In this document: one piece after another, positions 1 to 8,571 of the stretch
Layout of the letters: every line of letters starts with the position of its first letter
Position numbering within the stretch: position 1 is the stretch's first letter
NCBI GenBank assembly: GCA_031411995.1
Contig: JANOCD010000049.1
Span: 1 to 64,000, forward strand
DNA from: Rudanella sp031411995
GTDB taxonomy: Bacteria > Bacteroidota > Bacteroidia > Cytophagales > Spirosomataceae
Direction of reading: 5' to 3'
Length of the DNA: 64,000 nt
The notes under the pieces: generated by a model
What the model was told of the DNA's origin: nothing
What the model saw: only the letters and a program-made list of their open reading frames with translations
Databases searched by the model: none
Translations under genes and position numbers: made by a program

Positions 1-84
1 GCTACCGCTACGCTTTGAAAAAGTGCCTTGGCTAAGACAAAAATCCACTGCCTTTAGGCCGAAGAAATTAACTTAAACAGTTTC

Positions 85-1047
85 TCAATCCTTCTTCACT
101 AAAAAAGCATGAAAGCGAAGCCCGTTAACCCGGTTATACTCAATGGATGGCCCCGCAATCTTGAAAAACTGAGCCGTGCCAATGAATCGCTGGACCGTAG
201 GTGAAAATTGCCGAATGCGCGACAAATCGGCATCGGGGGAGAGGTAGAATTGCCGACGGCGTTCAAATTTCACTTCTTTTCCGTCGGGGCCAGTGTAGGG
301 CGGGTTTTCGTGGCCTCCCGTCATACCACTGCCGCTGTAGCCCACGGCCACGTTGAGCCAACGCGGAAACGATGGCCCCACCGGAAACGTGCTGGCAATG
401 TTCAGCGAGAGCCAGTATTGCTGGGCGTTGTAATCTTTAAGCAACTGAATTCCCGTTGTTTTCCCCAGCAGATTAGGGCGGTAGGGGGCATAAATACTTT
501 TGCGCCAGCCATATTTCAACTGCACAGGCTGATTACCAAAGGCGTATTGCTGACCCACAAACAGGCCGGTTCCGGCAACGTTAGCCAGCATATCGCCATT
601 GGAAAACCCCCAACCCTCGGCGGTTCCGTCGAATACTTCGAGCGTTGTTTGAAAAAGCAAGGCCAACGCCCCGCCGGTTAGGGTGGCTGTGCGGTCGTTC
701 ACGCCTGTCCACCGGAAAAGCTCGTAACCGCCCCGACTCATCAGGTAAGCCGTAGCTACGTGGCCCACTTTATCCATCTGGAGCCACTCACCATTGTCAT
801 TGAAACGGTGAAATGGCACCCGTTTTTTATACCAGGCTTTGCGCAATAGCAACATTGTAGCCGTGTAGAAAACAGCCGAACTAATCACAACACCCACCAA
901 ACGACCCCGATGCAGCGTTGGGGGGGGGGATAAGGGCGGGGGGCTGAGGGGTTGCGTTATGAGGGGAGATTGAAAGGGAAAAGGCTGGGCATTAACGCTT
1001 CCCAGTGAGACAAAAAGCAGCAGACCAACCAGCAACCAGCATTTCAT
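85..1047 (-). CDS. DUF2279-family periplasmic/envelope protein
   Basis: A 320-residue protein with a signal peptide (residues 1-20, ending SVNA before Q), a proline-rich linker (about 25-47) and a hydrophobic segment near 50-68. The core (about 90-165) contains MDKVGHVATAYLMSR and a Gly/Ala-rich stretch ending in NMLAN-like GDMLANVAGTG, the pattern of DUF2279 (YfiM-like) proteins. Function is unknown in the family. It starts 3 bp after the Wzi-like gene on the same strand, so the two are probably co-transcribed and work at the envelope. A run of ten G on the plus strand (920-929) encodes part of the proline linker and could slip, changing frame. Family call is fairly sure; role is not known. 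Confidence 0.75.
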   Translation of the reverse strand: MKCWLLVGLLLFVSLGSVNAQPFPFQSPLITQPLSPPPLSPPPTLHRGRLVGVVISSAVFYTATMLLLRKAWYKKRVPFHRFNDNGEWLQMDKVGHVATAYLMSRGGYELFRWTGVNDRTATLTGGALALLFQTTLEVFDGTAEGWGFSNGDMLANVAGTGLFVGQQYAFGNQPVQLKYGWRKSIYAPYRPNLLGKTTGIQLLKDYNAQQYWLSLNIASTFPVGPSFPRWLNVAVGYSGSGMTGGHENPPYTGPDGKEVKFERRRQFYLSPDADLSRIRQFSPTVQRFIGTAQFFKIAGPSIEYNRVNGLRFHAFLVKKD

Positions 1048-1050
1048 GGC

Positions 1051-2655
1051 TTAGTCGCGATAGCTTGTCTGGCCATGAAAACCCCGGCTTGGTCTGTTAA
1101 TCTGGCCACTGCCATACCGAACCTTATTTGACCAGTTTTTACGAATACCGACATAGGCACCCACCGCCGAGGGATAAAGCGTACCCGAATCGAGGGCCAG
1201 CGATCCCGTCACCTGCACACCACCCAGCACCGACAGCGGCACCGCTATAGTGGCAATGCCCGAAAACTGTTGCCGGGCTGTTTTAAATGGCACATTATAG
1301 GTGCCAAGGTTACGGCTAAACGACAGTTTTGTTTCGTAGGTGATGGGTCCGTCGAACAAGGAAAGACCATCCAGAGGCACCGCACCCGACACCCCAATAT
1401 GAACTACCTGAACCCGGTTATTATTGGTAAAACCACCGTAGGGCACCTCGCCGTTAGGCCCCAAAGCCGGGTTAATGAACGGGGTTCCAATGGTTTGAGC
1501 GCGGTAGGACCAGCCATCCCGGAACTGAGAATGATTAAAGTAATCGACCTTACCCCGGCGTTTAGGGTCATCGATCACAAACTCTGGCCCGCCCTGACTG
1601 GTTGTGTTCAGAAATTCGATCAGCACCTGTCCCACAACCGCCCGGCTGTTGTTCGACCGAATGCGGAGACCGTTGAGACCGTCGGCCAAACTAACTCCAT
1701 AGAACAAGGCACCCGTTTCGTAGGGATTCTGGCGGTACAGATAAAATGAGTGGGTTTTACCCATATATTCAAAGGCAAAATCAACGGAGCCGAGGTGGTT
1801 GCCCACCCGGTTGGTGAGGTCGAAATCGGTGTATTTTGTTTGGTCGATAACGCCGGTATTTACCGCCCGGAAGCCCGTAATAAGACTGAAATAATCGCGG
1901 GGACTAGATGGTAAATAGGGACTGGTAACCAAACCCGACCCAACCAGCTCTTCGCTGTAGCCTCCCCAAACAACCTGATGATTGATTCCTCCGTACAGGT
2001 GAAAACGATTTGCAGCTTTGCCAAGCCGGGCATAGAGTGACTTTGAGTGCAGGAGCGTATGCTCTACATATCGACCACCCAGCCAGCCGTGAGCATAACT
2101 ACCTTTGAAGGAAACCCAGCCTTTTGTAAACCCAATTGGGGCATAATCGCGAATCTCCAGTTGAATCTTTGGCACGGGCAACGCATTCCCCGACCAGGCG
2201 TAGGAACCCGACGAAAGCGTAGAATCGAGCAAGCCAACTACCTCCCGCCGACGACCGGCATACAATTCAAAAACGCGCCAACGGGCTTTCACATAAGCTT
2301 CCGGCACAATCACCTGGTTGTTGAGCACACTCAGGGCTGAGTTTCCAACTACCAGCAACCCACCTCCCAGCGAGATGCGCCGGAGCGACAAACGGAGCGA
2401 ATCATAGTCAACAGAAGCACCGGCGCGGAACGTAGAATTGGGTGAAGTCAGGGGCACTATACCCTGTTGATTGGTGCGCAACCAGAACGGCGTTTGCGTA
2501 CCCGACGAGACATATTGCCCTACTTCGGCCATCACCTGGATCGGACGCTGGGCGTATACGTTGGAAAAATTGGATAAAAGAAATGGTATCAGGCTTGATA
2601 GCCCGAATAGGATAGCGGATAGTCGCTGTGGGGAGCCTGTTTGGGGTTTTGTCAC
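1051..2655 (-). CDS. Capsule assembly Wzi family outer-membrane protein
   Basis: A 534-residue predicted beta-barrel. A long N-terminal segment with hydrophobic residues to about 36 (ending NVYAQ) looks like a signal peptide; the true start may be a little downstream. After it come motifs seen in Bacteroidota Wzi-like proteins: TPFWLRTNQQG near residue 57, a YAGRRREVVGLLDS segment near 150, and GGINHQVVWGG in the middle. Wzi proteins in enterobacteria attach capsule at the cell surface; the Bacteroidota homologues are named from this similarity only. It forms a likely operon with the DUF2279 gene. No capsule biosynthesis genes are nearby. Confidence 0.75.
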   Translation of the reverse strand: MTKPQTGSPQRLSAILFGLSSLIPFLLSNFSNVYAQRPIQVMAEVGQYVSSGTQTPFWLRTNQQGIVPLTSPNSTFRAGASVDYDSLRLSLRRISLGGGLLVVGNSALSVLNNQVIVPEAYVKARWRVFELYAGRRREVVGLLDSTLSSGSYAWSGNALPVPKIQLEIRDYAPIGFTKGWVSFKGSYAHGWLGGRYVEHTLLHSKSLYARLGKAANRFHLYGGINHQVVWGGYSEELVGSGLVTSPYLPSSPRDYFSLITGFRAVNTGVIDQTKYTDFDLTNRVGNHLGSVDFAFEYMGKTHSFYLYRQNPYETGALFYGVSLADGLNGLRIRSNNSRAVVGQVLIEFLNTTSQGGPEFVIDDPKRRGKVDYFNHSQFRDGWSYRAQTIGTPFINPALGPNGEVPYGGFTNNNRVQVVHIGVSGAVPLDGLSLFDGPITYETKLSFSRNLGTYNVPFKTARQQFSGIATIAVPLSVLGGVQVTGSLALDSGTLYPSAVGAYVGIRKNWSNKVRYGSGQINRPSRGFHGQTSYRD

Positions 2656-2744
2656 AGTGTTCTCAGTTGGTGCAACTCAAGTTGCTGAACAAAAGTAAGA
2701 CGAAAAGCGTGGAGTCAGTCAAAAAACCGAGCCTAGGGTGAAGC

Positions 2745-2779
2745 GAGTGATGAGTTTCGCGTCAGCCCACTCATCACTC
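2745..2779. repeat. Short inverted repeat (GAGTGATGAGT)
   Basis: GAGTGATGAGT (2745-2755) is the exact reverse complement of ACTCATCACTC (2769-2779), and the right arm continues as a partial tandem (ATCACTT). It lies just upstream of the DUF6909 gene, in the part of the open frame before the likely start codon, so it probably forms a leader hairpin. Confidence 0.7.
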
Positions 2780-2833
2780 ATCACTTATCGTTCCAACGGA
2801 ACCGAAATCCCCACTTCTTGTGTACTATTCAGT

Positions 2834-4549
2834 ATGAATCTCGAACCTTCACCACCACTCACCCGTGCCCAAGAGTCGCGCGTTGCCATCGAACGACTCT
2901 ATATTACCATGCGCCATCTGTTCAATCGGGGTTTTTATAAACCATCGGGCGTGTCGGGTGAAGAAATCCGGCAGGCGTTGTTGACCCTTCGCCCCGAAAT
3001 TTATGGCTCCGTTGGCGATGCCCAACGGGTCGAACTCGATGGCCTTGTTTATGTAATGGACCGGCTACCAAAAGGAATCGAAGCGTGCCGGGTGATTACA
3101 TTAGCCTCCCGCGAAGGCTTTGAAAACTCCCGTTTCCCGGTTTTAGTACCAGCCAAACGCCGTCGTAACTGTTACCGGATAGACGCAGAACAAATGGTGA
3201 TCGAAGTGACCAATGGTCGCAGCGAGATCTATGACATTCTAACTCACCTGACCTTCATGTTTATGGAGGCCGACAAAATCAGGCGCAATGCCATGCAGGA
3301 ACGGGGCAGCAAAACCCGCGAATGGCAAAAACTGGAGGCCATTGTGAAGGCGGGCGGCACCGTGAAAGACGAAGACCGCGAACTCGCTCTGACCTATTTA
3401 AGCTCCATTCTGGGCCGGACATTTGAGGAAACGCAACATGCCTATGCCCGTTTTGAAGAAACCGGCTCCACCAACAGCGGACTTTTCCAGGTGGTCTATG
3501 GTCTCGGCAGTGTGTCGATGGGTGAACACGGTCCGGCGCTCCGGCGGGGTGAAAATATTGACCGCGAAATCAACTTCACACCTATGCTCCGTGAGCGCAT
3601 TGGGCAACACCTCTACGGCGAACGCTGGGCCACGCGCATCAAGCAATACATTTGGGAAAATGGTTTGCAGGAGCGGCCCGTCCACATTGTGAGTGCCAAT
3701 CCGCACAGCGTCATGAACTGTCTGTATGCGAAAATGGCCGTTGGAAACACGGTGGACTACGACGACCTGTATGATTTGGCCCTAAAACTGAGTCAGTCGG
3801 GGCAGAAACCCCTGCGGCAGCAAGTGCAGACCTACGCGCTGGAAAACGGCCTGCACACATTGCCCGATGTGGCTGGCACCAACTTGATGGTGCAACTCAT
3901 CGACACCGCCAAAATTGACCTCGACAAATTACCCGCCGAAATTAAACACAAGGCTAAAACTGTCCGGGAGCAACAACCCCTGATTTTGGTGATGGACTAC
4001 GCCTTTGGCGAACAGGCATTCGAAACCCTCGACGAACTGCTGAAACCCTACGAACGCGACGGGCAAACATACCCCCTGCAAGTAGCCTCAATCTCGATCA
4101 TGGGCAAGGCGGGTATCCTCACCGGCGACAAAGGCGACCTGATGATTCCGACATCGCACATTTTTGAAGGCACCGCCGACAATTACCCCTTAGAAAACGA
4201 CTTTTCGGTAGACGATTTTGCCGGGTCCGGTCTCGATGCCTACGAAGGAGCCATGATTACCGTGTTGGGGACTTCCTTACAGAATAAGGAGATTCTGAGT
4301 TATTTCAAAAACTCGTCGTGGAATGCTGTGGGGCTTGAAATGGAAGGAGCGCATTATCAGAAAGCGATTCAGTCGCATGTGCGCATCCGGCAGAGCATTC
4401 CCGCCGAGGTGAAAGTTCGTTACGCTTATTATGCTTCGGATAACCCCCTGCTGACGGGCGCAACACTGGCCTCCGGGAGTCTCGGTACCTTGGGTGTAAA
4501 GCCAACTTACCTGATTACGCTGAAGTGTTTAGAGAAAATTCTGGGGTAA
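2834..4549 (+). CDS. DUF6909 family protein with nucleoside-phosphorylase-like C-terminus
   Basis: A 571-residue cytoplasmic protein. I choose ATG 2834 (MNLEPSPPLTRAQESRVAIERL); the open frame extends 32 codons upstream, but that part is a short inverted repeat with unprotein-like sequence. The N-terminal half is alpha-rich and matches what I recall of DUF6909. The C-terminal part has LVMDYAFGEQAFE near residue 395, GKAGIL and, near 510, NAVGLEMEGAHY, like the EMEGA motif of the PNP/AMP-nucleosidase fold, so a purine-nucleoside or nucleotide hydrolase role is possible. This is inference; the family has no proven function that I know of. It stands alone, divergent from the Wzi gene. Confidence 0.65.
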   Translation: MNLEPSPPLTRAQESRVAIERLYITMRHLFNRGFYKPSGVSGEEIRQALLTLRPEIYGSVGDAQRVELDGLVYVMDRLPKGIEACRVITLASREGFENSRFPVLVPAKRRRNCYRIDAEQMVIEVTNGRSEIYDILTHLTFMFMEADKIRRNAMQERGSKTREWQKLEAIVKAGGTVKDEDRELALTYLSSILGRTFEETQHAYARFEETGSTNSGLFQVVYGLGSVSMGEHGPALRRGENIDREINFTPMLRERIGQHLYGERWATRIKQYIWENGLQERPVHIVSANPHSVMNCLYAKMAVGNTVDYDDLYDLALKLSQSGQKPLRQQVQTYALENGLHTLPDVAGTNLMVQLIDTAKIDLDKLPAEIKHKAKTVREQQPLILVMDYAFGEQAFETLDELLKPYERDGQTYPLQVASISIMGKAGILTGDKGDLMIPTSHIFEGTADNYPLENDFSVDDFAGSGLDAYEGAMITVLGTSLQNKEILSYFKNSSWNAVGLEMEGAHYQKAIQSHVRIRQSIPAEVKVRYAYYASDNPLLTGATLASGSLGTLGVKPTYLITLKCLEKILG

Positions 4550-4554
4550 AAAAG

Positions 4555-4582
4555 AACGGCCTGACCGAAAGGTCAGGCCGTT
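4555..4582 (-). terminator. Intrinsic terminator (convergent)
   Basis: A perfect 12-bp stem, AACGGCCTGACC (4555-4566) and GGTCAGGCCGTT (4571-4582), closes on a GAAA tetraloop. Read on the minus strand the stem is followed by a run of T (complement of 4549-4553), so it best ends the leftward 63-residue gene; it also lies right after the rightward DUF6909 gene and may act both ways. Confidence 0.85.
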
Positions 4583-4603
4583 GGATATACCTGGAAACAT
4601 TGG

Positions 4604-4795
4604 CTACCGATTGTCCTTCCTGCGCCGTATCGACGGGTTCCGGGCTGCTAGTTCAGCCTGGTACTTGATCTTTAACTGACGGTCGAGTTCCCGGTCACGT
4701 GGTATGTAGATACTGGTTTTACCATCTGAGAATTTGAGTTGCCAGTACACGTTGTCCGACGTTGGCGGAATGGAAGTATATGCGGGTTTGCTCAT
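4604..4795 (-). CDS. Small hypothetical protein (63 aa)
   Basis: I take the start as ATG at 4795 (MSKPAYTSIPPTSDN); the open frame runs further up but overlaps the end of the cold-shock gene. The product is 63 residues, basic at the C-terminus (SIRRRKDNR), with no signal peptide or membrane segment. I do not recognise the family. It lies 34 bp downstream of the cold-shock gene on the same strand and is followed by a strong terminator, so it is probably the second gene of that transcript and may be cold- or stress-responsive. Confidence 0.55.
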   Translation of the reverse strand: MSKPAYTSIPPTSDNVYWQLKFSDGKTSIYIPRDRELDRQLKIKYQAELAARNPSIRRRKDNR

Positions 4796-4829
4796 GATTT
4801 TGATTAACAGAATGAAACAATTTGTTGCT

Positions 4830-5273
4830 TTATGAGACCTTCTTAACGTCAACTGCATTGGCTCCTTTGGGAGTCATGGTAGTGGTGAACGTTACTTTGT
4901 CCTGCTCGTTGATCGGCTCGGTCAGGGCATTTATATGCACAAAAACGCTGTCTTGCGATTGTAAGTCTTTGATGAAACCATACCCTTTTGAGGCATTGAA
5001 GAACGTAACAACGCCCTGACGAATCACCTCCTCGGCGGGTCCGTCGGGTTGCCGGGCTGCGCCAAGCTGAATGTCTTCTTCGTTGATTTGTTTCTTTTTG
5101 CGGGGATCTGGTGGGGTAGAAACGATGTTACCGTTCTCATCCACGTAGGCCAGCATCAGTTCAAGGGGTTGTCCTTTTTGGGCAGTTGCCTTCCGGTCTT
5201 CCTTCTTTTCCTGCTTATCTTTTCTTTTTTTCTGCCTCAGCTTTTCTTTTTCCTTTTTACTGAACGTTTCCAT
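4830..5273 (-). CDS. Cold-shock domain protein with basic N-terminal extension
   Basis: A 147-residue protein. Residues about 84-147 form a cold-shock domain: QGVVTFFNASKGYGFIKD contains the RNP1-like KGYGFI, and DSVFVHINAL the RNP2-like VFVHI. Such domains bind single-stranded RNA or DNA. The first ~30 residues are almost all Lys/Glu/Arg (a charged helix) and the middle is a linker, making it about twice as long as CspA; this extended form is common in Bacteroidota. The leader (5274-5460) has no clear TAnnTTTG motif. The domain call is secure; the extension may help RNA or ribosome binding. Confidence 0.9.
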   Translation of the reverse strand: METFSKKEKEKLRQKKRKDKQEKKEDRKATAQKGQPLELMLAYVDENGNIVSTPPDPRKKKQINEEDIQLGAARQPDGPAEEVIRQGVVTFFNASKGYGFIKDLQSQDSVFVHINALTEPINEQDKVTFTTTMTPKGANAVDVKKVS

Positions 5274-5460
5274 GATCTGTATTTATTCTCGCGGGCAAAT
5301 CATAACAAACGTGATGATTTTGGTTCGAGAGTGCTGCCCAATGGGGTTCAGATAGCTGATTGTGAATACCAGTAAATCAGGCCATCTATTAACTGAACCC
5401 GATATTACGAAAATAAGTTGTTTATTGCGAATTTATTGCAAAAATAGGCCAAAACTTGGA

Positions 5461-6867
5461 CTATTTTGCTATAATCTCGCCCACCATCTCGCCCGGAACA
5501 ACCCATTGATCGAATTCTTCGGGGGTTACATAGCCCAATTGCACTGCCGTTTCTTTGAGCGTTGACCCATTTTTGTGAGCCGTCTGGGCAATTTCGGCGG
5601 CTTTGTAATAGCCGATTTTGGTGTTCAAAGCCGTTACCAGCATCAGCGAGTTATTCACATGCTTCGTAATGTTTTCCTCGATGGGCCGGATTCCCTCAGC
5701 GCACTTGTCGTTGAACGATACGCACACATCGCCAATGAGCCGGGCCGAGTGCAGAAAGTTATAGATCATCACCGGCTTGAACACGTTCAGCTCGAAATGG
5801 CCCGACATGCCGCCGATGTTAATCGCTACGTCGTTACCCATCACCTGGGCAGCCACCATGGTCATGGCCTCGCATTGGGTTGGGTTCACCTTGCCGGGCA
5901 TAATACTGCTACCCGGCTCATTGTCGGGAATATACAACTCACCAATGCCTGCACGGGGTCCTGATGACAGCATCCTGACATCGTTGCCAATTTTCATCAG
6001 CGAGGCTGCCACTGTTTTCAGGGCACCGTGGCTCTCCACAATGGCATCGTGCGCAGCAAGGGCTTCAAACTTGTTTTCGGCGGTAATGAACGGCAGGCCC
6101 GTGAGATCGGCAATGTGTTTGGCCACGTTCTCCGAATAGTTCGGGGGCGTGTTGATGCCCGTGCCCACTGCTGTGCCACCCAAAGCCAGTTCGCTCAGGT
6201 GCGCCAGTGAGTTGCGAATGGCGCGGAGACCGTGATCTAACTGCGATACATAACCCGAAAATTCCTGGCCAACGGTCAGAGGTGTGGCATCCATGAAGTG
6301 GGTTCGCCCAATCTTTACGACATCCATGAACTCCTTTGCTTTGGCATCCAGCGTATTACGTAGTTTCTCGATGCCCGGGATCGTAAGCTCTGTCAGTATC
6401 TGGTAGGCCGCAATGTGCATGGCCGTGGGAAACGTGTCGTTGCTCGACTGCGACTTGTTTACGTCGTCGTTGGGGTGAATCGCTTTTTTCTCGTCGGTGA
6501 GCGCGCCCCCCTGCAACACGTGGGCGCGGTAGGCAACCACCTCGTTCACGTTCATGTTGCTCTGGGTGCCGGAGCCGGTTTGCCACACCACTAGCGGGAA
6601 CTGATCGGCGAGTTCGCCCGCCAGCAGTTCGTCGCAGACACGAGCAATGAGGTCGGCTTTGTCGGGGGCCAAAACACCCGCGTCGAGGTTGGTGAGGGCA
6701 GCGGCTTTTTTGAGGTAGGCAAAGGCGCGGATAATCTCGCGGGGCATTTTATTGATGTCCTGGGCAATCTTGAAATTTTCGATGGAACGCTGGGTCTGTG
6801 CGCCCCAGTAAACATTGGCGGGCACCTGCACCTGCCCCATCGTGTCTTTTTCGATTCGGAATTCCAT
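5461..6867 (-). CDS. fumC: Fumarate hydratase, class II
   Basis: Interconverts fumarate and malate in the TCA cycle. The start is ATG 6867 (MEFRIEKDTMGQVQVP), giving 468 residues, the usual class II length; the open frame continues 40 codons upstream only through a low-complexity repeat. Diagnostic motifs are all present: GSGTQSNMNVNEV near 97-110, TGRTHFMD-like KIGRTHFMDATPLT near 185, and the superfamily signature GSSIMPGKVNPTQCE near 318. No partner genes lie beside it. The 5' leader carries an unusual inverted microrepeat (6873-6972). Confidence 0.96.
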   Translation of the reverse strand: MEFRIEKDTMGQVQVPANVYWGAQTQRSIENFKIAQDINKMPREIIRAFAYLKKAAALTNLDAGVLAPDKADLIARVCDELLAGELADQFPLVVWQTGSGTQSNMNVNEVVAYRAHVLQGGALTDEKKAIHPNDDVNKSQSSNDTFPTAMHIAAYQILTELTIPGIEKLRNTLDAKAKEFMDVVKIGRTHFMDATPLTVGQEFSGYVSQLDHGLRAIRNSLAHLSELALGGTAVGTGINTPPNYSENVAKHIADLTGLPFITAENKFEALAAHDAIVESHGALKTVAASLMKIGNDVRMLSSGPRAGIGELYIPDNEPGSSIMPGKVNPTQCEAMTMVAAQVMGNDVAINIGGMSGHFELNVFKPVMIYNFLHSARLIGDVCVSFNDKCAEGIRPIEENITKHVNNSLMLVTALNTKIGYYKAAEIAQTAHKNGSTLKETAVQLGYVTPEEFDQWVVPGEMVGEIIAK

Positions 6868-6872
6868 TCTTA

Positions 6873-6972
6873 AAGAGAGAAAGAGTGAAAGAGTGAAAGA
6901 GTGAAAGACCTGCCGAGCCTTGTTCGCTCTCCGAAACGTTGGCCCGTCACTCTTTCGCTCTTTCACTCTTTT
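6873..6972. repeat. Inverted microrepeat in the fumC leader
   Basis: Four tandem units of GAAAGAGT type (6875-6908) are matched about 40 bp away by their reverse complement CACTCTTTCGCTCTTTCAC (6949-6967). Both arms lie between the fumC start codon (6867) and its probable -7 promoter element (6974-6981), so the fumC mRNA leader would fold into a long A/G:C/T-rich hairpin. Confidence 0.75.
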
Positions 6973-6973
6973 G

Positions 6974-6981
6974 CAAAGGTA
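6974..6981 (-). promoter_or_regulatory. fumC promoter, -7 element
   Basis: The plus-strand CAAAGGTA is TACCTTTG on the minus strand, an exact match to the Bacteroidota -7 consensus TAnnTTTG. It lies about 107 bp upstream of the fumC start, placing the inverted microrepeat inside the untranslated leader. No good -33 TTTG is seen at the expected spacing. Confidence 0.5.
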
Positions 6982-7013
6982 AAACACAACTAAACAGACT
7001 AGTGCGGAATTAT

Positions 7014-7021
7014 TATCTTTG
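7014..7021 (+). promoter_or_regulatory. Promoter -7 element for the dienelactone hydrolase gene
   Basis: TATCTTTG matches TAnnTTTG and ends 26 bp before the ATG at 7048. The -33 region is weak. Confidence 0.45.
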
Positions 7022-7047
7022 TCGAACAGTCTAAACCCTTTCCCTCA

Positions 7048-7920
7048 ATGGATCAGCGCATTATCAATCTTTTCGACGAATACACACACAACCGAAGCGT
7101 CGGCCCGGCCCTCAACCGGGAAGATTTTCTCAAACGCCTGGCTCAACTCGTGGGCGGTACGGCAGCGGCAATGGCCGTGTTGCCCCTGCTCGAAGTGAAC
7201 TATGCCCAGGCGGCCACTGTCCCCGACCAGGACGATAGCCTTGTGACCGAGCGCATTGAATACCCCGGCGACAACATGACCATGAAAGGATATCTGGCCC
7301 GGCCCAAAGCTGCTGGTAAATACCCTGCTGTGGTTATTATTCATGAAAACCGGGGTCTGAATCCACATATCGAAGATGTGGCTCGCCGGGCTGCTTTGGC
7401 CGGTTTTGTGGCCCTCGCTCCCGACGCACTCTCTGCCGCTGGTGGCACGCCCACTGATGAAACACAGATGCGTGAACTGTTCGGCAAACTTGATGCCACA
7501 CAAACCCGCAATAATTTTGTGAAAAGCATTGACTACCTAAAAAACCGCCCCGAGAGCACAGGAAAAGTAGGTTGTGTAGGTTTTTGTTGGGGTGGTGCCA
7601 TGGCCAACCAACTTGCCGTGAACTCGCCCGACATGAAAGCTGCCGTTGCTTTCTATGGTCGCCAACCCGATGCCGCCGACGTTTCTAAAATCAAAGGAGC
7701 CGTTCAATTGCATTATGGCGGGATGGATGAGCGGGTTAACGCGGGGATTCCCGCCTACGAAGAGGCTCTGAAAAAGGCCAACATTCCCTACGAACTGTAT
7801 GTGTATGAGGGAGCACAACACGCATTCCACAACGACACCGCCCCCACACGCTACAGCGAAACAGCCGCTAAACTGGCCTGGCAGCGAACAGTGGCGTTTT
7901 TGAAAGGGAAGCTTGGATAG
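7048..7920 (+). CDS. Dienelactone hydrolase family protein
   Basis: A 290-residue alpha/beta hydrolase. Residues about 25-55 (REDFLKRLAQLVGGTAAAMAVLPLLE) resemble a Tat-like or anchor segment, followed by YAQAATV, as in exported DLH proteins. The catalytic core starts near residue 70: VVIIHENRGL, the nucleophile elbow GFCWGG with Cys near 179, an Asp in YGGMDERV near 230 and His in GAQHAFHN near 260, giving the Cys-Asp-His triad of dienelactone hydrolases. Natural substrates are uncertain; many relatives are general carboxylesterases. It is monocistronic between fumC and the dinB-like gene. Confidence 0.88.
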   Translation: MDQRIINLFDEYTHNRSVGPALNREDFLKRLAQLVGGTAAAMAVLPLLEVNYAQAATVPDQDDSLVTERIEYPGDNMTMKGYLARPKAAGKYPAVVIIHENRGLNPHIEDVARRAALAGFVALAPDALSAAGGTPTDETQMRELFGKLDATQTRNNFVKSIDYLKNRPESTGKVGCVGFCWGGAMANQLAVNSPDMKAAVAFYGRQPDAADVSKIKGAVQLHYGGMDERVNAGIPAYEEALKKANIPYELYVYEGAQHAFHNDTAPTRYSETAAKLAWQRTVAFLKGKLG

Positions 7921-7923
7921 GTG

Positions 7924-7951
7924 TTGCGTTGGTTTAATTGGCTTACCTTTG
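7924..7951 (+). promoter_or_regulatory. Promoter for the DinB-EVE run
   Basis: TTG (7924-7926) and TACCTTTG (7944-7951) are spaced 17 bp, close to the Bacteroidota -33/-7 pattern, and the ATG follows at 7984. Confidence 0.5.
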
Positions 7952-7983
7952 CGGAAAGTTTCGGAGACTATCGACTCTAATTC

Positions 7984-8568
7984 ATGGAAATACAGAACAA
8001 CGACGAATTACTGCGGATCATTGATCTGCTGAATACTACATACGAAGGAGAAGAAGCGTGGCATGGCCCGTCGATGGCCGAGGTAATACGGGGTGTTTCG
8101 CCCGACATGGCCGGCAAACGTATTTCGCCCAACACCCATAGCATTGCCGAACTGGTGTTTCACATGACCAGTTGGCGCATTTTTACAGTCAAAAAAATGC
8201 AGGGTGATGAGACATTCGATATTCTCACACCCGAGAAAAACTTTGGCCAACTGCCCGAAAAAATCGACGATTTCGAGTGGGAAGCCCTGCAAATGGAACT
8301 GAGTCTGAGCCAGGAAGAACTCATCAACGAACTCGATAAACGCGACGATGACGAGTTTCTGGAAGATATCGTGCCCGGTCGCGACTATACTTATTACGAT
8401 TTGCTACACGGCATTGTCAACCACGATACCTACCACTCCGGTCAGATATCGCTGCTTAAAAAAGCCCTCGCTTTCAAAGCGGCCGGCACCGGACGGTTTG
8501 CCGCCGACGAAGATGACGAATATGGTTCCCGTTTTGGTGGGACTTACGATCAGGACGAATATTATTGA
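7984..8568 (+). CDS. DinB family protein
   Basis: A 194-residue four-helix-bundle protein. The metal-ligand His pattern of DinB is visible: a first His in AELVFHMTSWR near residue 59 and a later pair in GIVNHDTYHSGQISLLKKAL near 142 and 146. DinB/DfsB proteins are metal-binding; the best known relatives are thiol transferases, including bacillithiol transferases, which is notable because a bacilliredoxin gene sits 5 kb away. The acidic tail (ADEDDEYGSRFGG) is extra. The EVE gene follows after 3 bp, so the two are co-transcribed. Exact substrate unknown. Confidence 0.85.
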   Translation: MEIQNNDELLRIIDLLNTTYEGEEAWHGPSMAEVIRGVSPDMAGKRISPNTHSIAELVFHMTSWRIFTVKKMQGDETFDILTPEKNFGQLPEKIDDFEWEALQMELSLSQEELINELDKRDDDEFLEDIVPGRDYTYYDLLHGIVNHDTYHSGQISLLKKALAFKAAGTGRFAADEDDEYGSRFGGTYDQDEYY

Positions 8569-8571
8569 GCC

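Noticed and set aside
6873..6908. Tandem GAAAGAGT units as a CRISPR-like array
   Set aside because: Units are 8-9 bp without spacers and no cas gene is present; it is a low-complexity leader repeat.
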